Source of the DNA: JANWHZ01 sp041487535
Lineage (GTDB): Bacteria > Patescibacteriota > Saccharimonadia > Saccharimonadales > UBA4665
Direction: 5' to 3'
Assembly (NCBI GenBank): GCA_041487535.1
Contig: JBGPNM010000064.1
Span: 1 to 5,115, forward strand
DNA: 5,115 nucleotides
In this document: positions 5,004 through 5,115 of the stretch, piece after piece
Numbering within the stretch: the first letter of the stretch is position 1
How the letters are laid out: each line of letters begins with the position of its first letter
Notes under the pieces: model-generated
The model's database searches: none
Seen by the model: only the letters and a program-made list of their open reading frames with translations
Told to the model about the DNA's origin: nothing
Program-made: the position numbers and the translations under genes

Positions 5004-5115
5004 TCAGACTTCCGTAAGCAGCGGTTGCGTCAGCAACCGCTGCTCTGTTCTTGTGTAATGAATTGCGGGCTTCTTTGGCTGCAGCTGGTAGGCAATAAGC
5101 CCGCTCAAGAGATTG
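5004..5115 (-). CDS. Possible C-terminal end of a transposase-like gene, cut by the right edge
   Basis: On the minus strand a frame enters from the right edge and stops at TGA (5006-5004), showing 36 residues. It contains LLSGLIAYQLQPKKPAIHY, which reminds me of the hydrophobic-then-QPKKP ends of some IS4-like DDE transposases; this is recall of a pattern, not a match that I could test. Just beyond the stop, 4975-4997 reads (minus) CGTTATGTCGAACTGGGGTT, plausible as an element end. Another minus frame (5115 to 4975, 46 codons) is also open, so the frame choice is uncertain, and the strong hairpin at 5017-5044 would lie inside the coding sequence. No second copy of the presumed end repeat is in the window. 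Confidence 0.22.
   Translation of the reverse strand, partial: NLLSGLIAYQLQPKKPAIHYTRTEQRLLTQPLLTEV
5017..5044 (+). terminator. 12-bp perfect hairpin, possible terminator
   Basis: AGCAGCGGTTGC (5017-5028) and GCAACCGCTGCT (5033-5044) pair perfectly around a GTCA loop. On the plus strand it is followed by CTGTTCTTGT, a broken T-rich stretch; on the minus strand nothing T-rich follows. It is therefore a moderate intrinsic terminator in the plus direction, 290 nt after the dockerin stop codon. If a transposase gene does end here, the stem could instead block read-through transcription into it. Confidence 0.5.
5065..5104. repeat. 8-bp inverted repeat GCGGGCTT / AAGCCCGC
   Basis: Arms at 5065-5072 and 5097-5104 are perfect complements with 24 nt between. 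The interior contains the palindrome GCTGCAGC. An alternative pairing ATTGC (5062-5066) with GCAAT (5092-5096) overlaps both arms. It begins 20 nt after the 12-bp hairpin. No function can be assigned; it may be a property of the coding sequence at the edge. Confidence 0.35.

Noticed and set aside
1..5115. CRISPR arrays, tRNA or rRNA genes, reverse transcriptase or diversity-generating repeats
   Set aside because: I found no spaced direct repeats, tRNA-like folds, rRNA segments or RT motifs on either strand.

Overview
The window has about 50% GC and is densely coding, with four protein genes that I can support. Three are probably exported or membrane-anchored: a phosphoesterase (minus strand, cut by the left edge), a seven-bladed Kelch propeller with a C-terminal PxKF domain (minus), and a propeller protein ending in a dockerin type I pair (plus). 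The fourth is a cytoplasmic-looking DUF218 (YdcF/SanA/ElyC-like) protein (minus). Small genes, one leaderless-looking start, short exported proteins and a dockerin tail with no cohesin or cellulase in sight fit a Candidate Phyla Radiation bacterium. Candidatus Saccharibacteria is my best guess, but it rests on general resemblance and not on a marker gene. All complete genes end in TAA and none has an internal TGA, so nothing here shows a recoded TGA.

Layout. 1-509 (minus): N-terminal 169 residues of an alkaline-phosphatase-superfamily phosphoesterase. 510-735: an intergenic region unusually rich in structure, with facing -10 boxes, two inverted repeats, a candidate 18-residue ORF behind a perfect AGGAGG, and a 12-bp hairpin with competing pairings. 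736-2268 (minus): Kelch-PxKF protein. 2269-2512: a 16-bp perfect palindrome and a possible small ORF or gene remnant. 2513-3193 (minus): DUF218 protein. 3194-3381: divergent promoter region. 3382-4725 (plus): propeller-dockerin protein. 4726-5115: no convincing complete gene, several small hairpins, a strong 12-bp hairpin, and at the right edge an open minus frame that may be the end of a transposase gene.

The three minus-strand genes face the same way, but the gaps (226 to 244 bp) and the hairpins between them argue for separate transcription units over a tight operon. The common theme is cell-surface biology: two exported propeller proteins that probably mediate binding, and a membrane-anchored phosphatase. 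No pathway or defence system can be read from the window. The least explained part is the 540-690 intergenic region.
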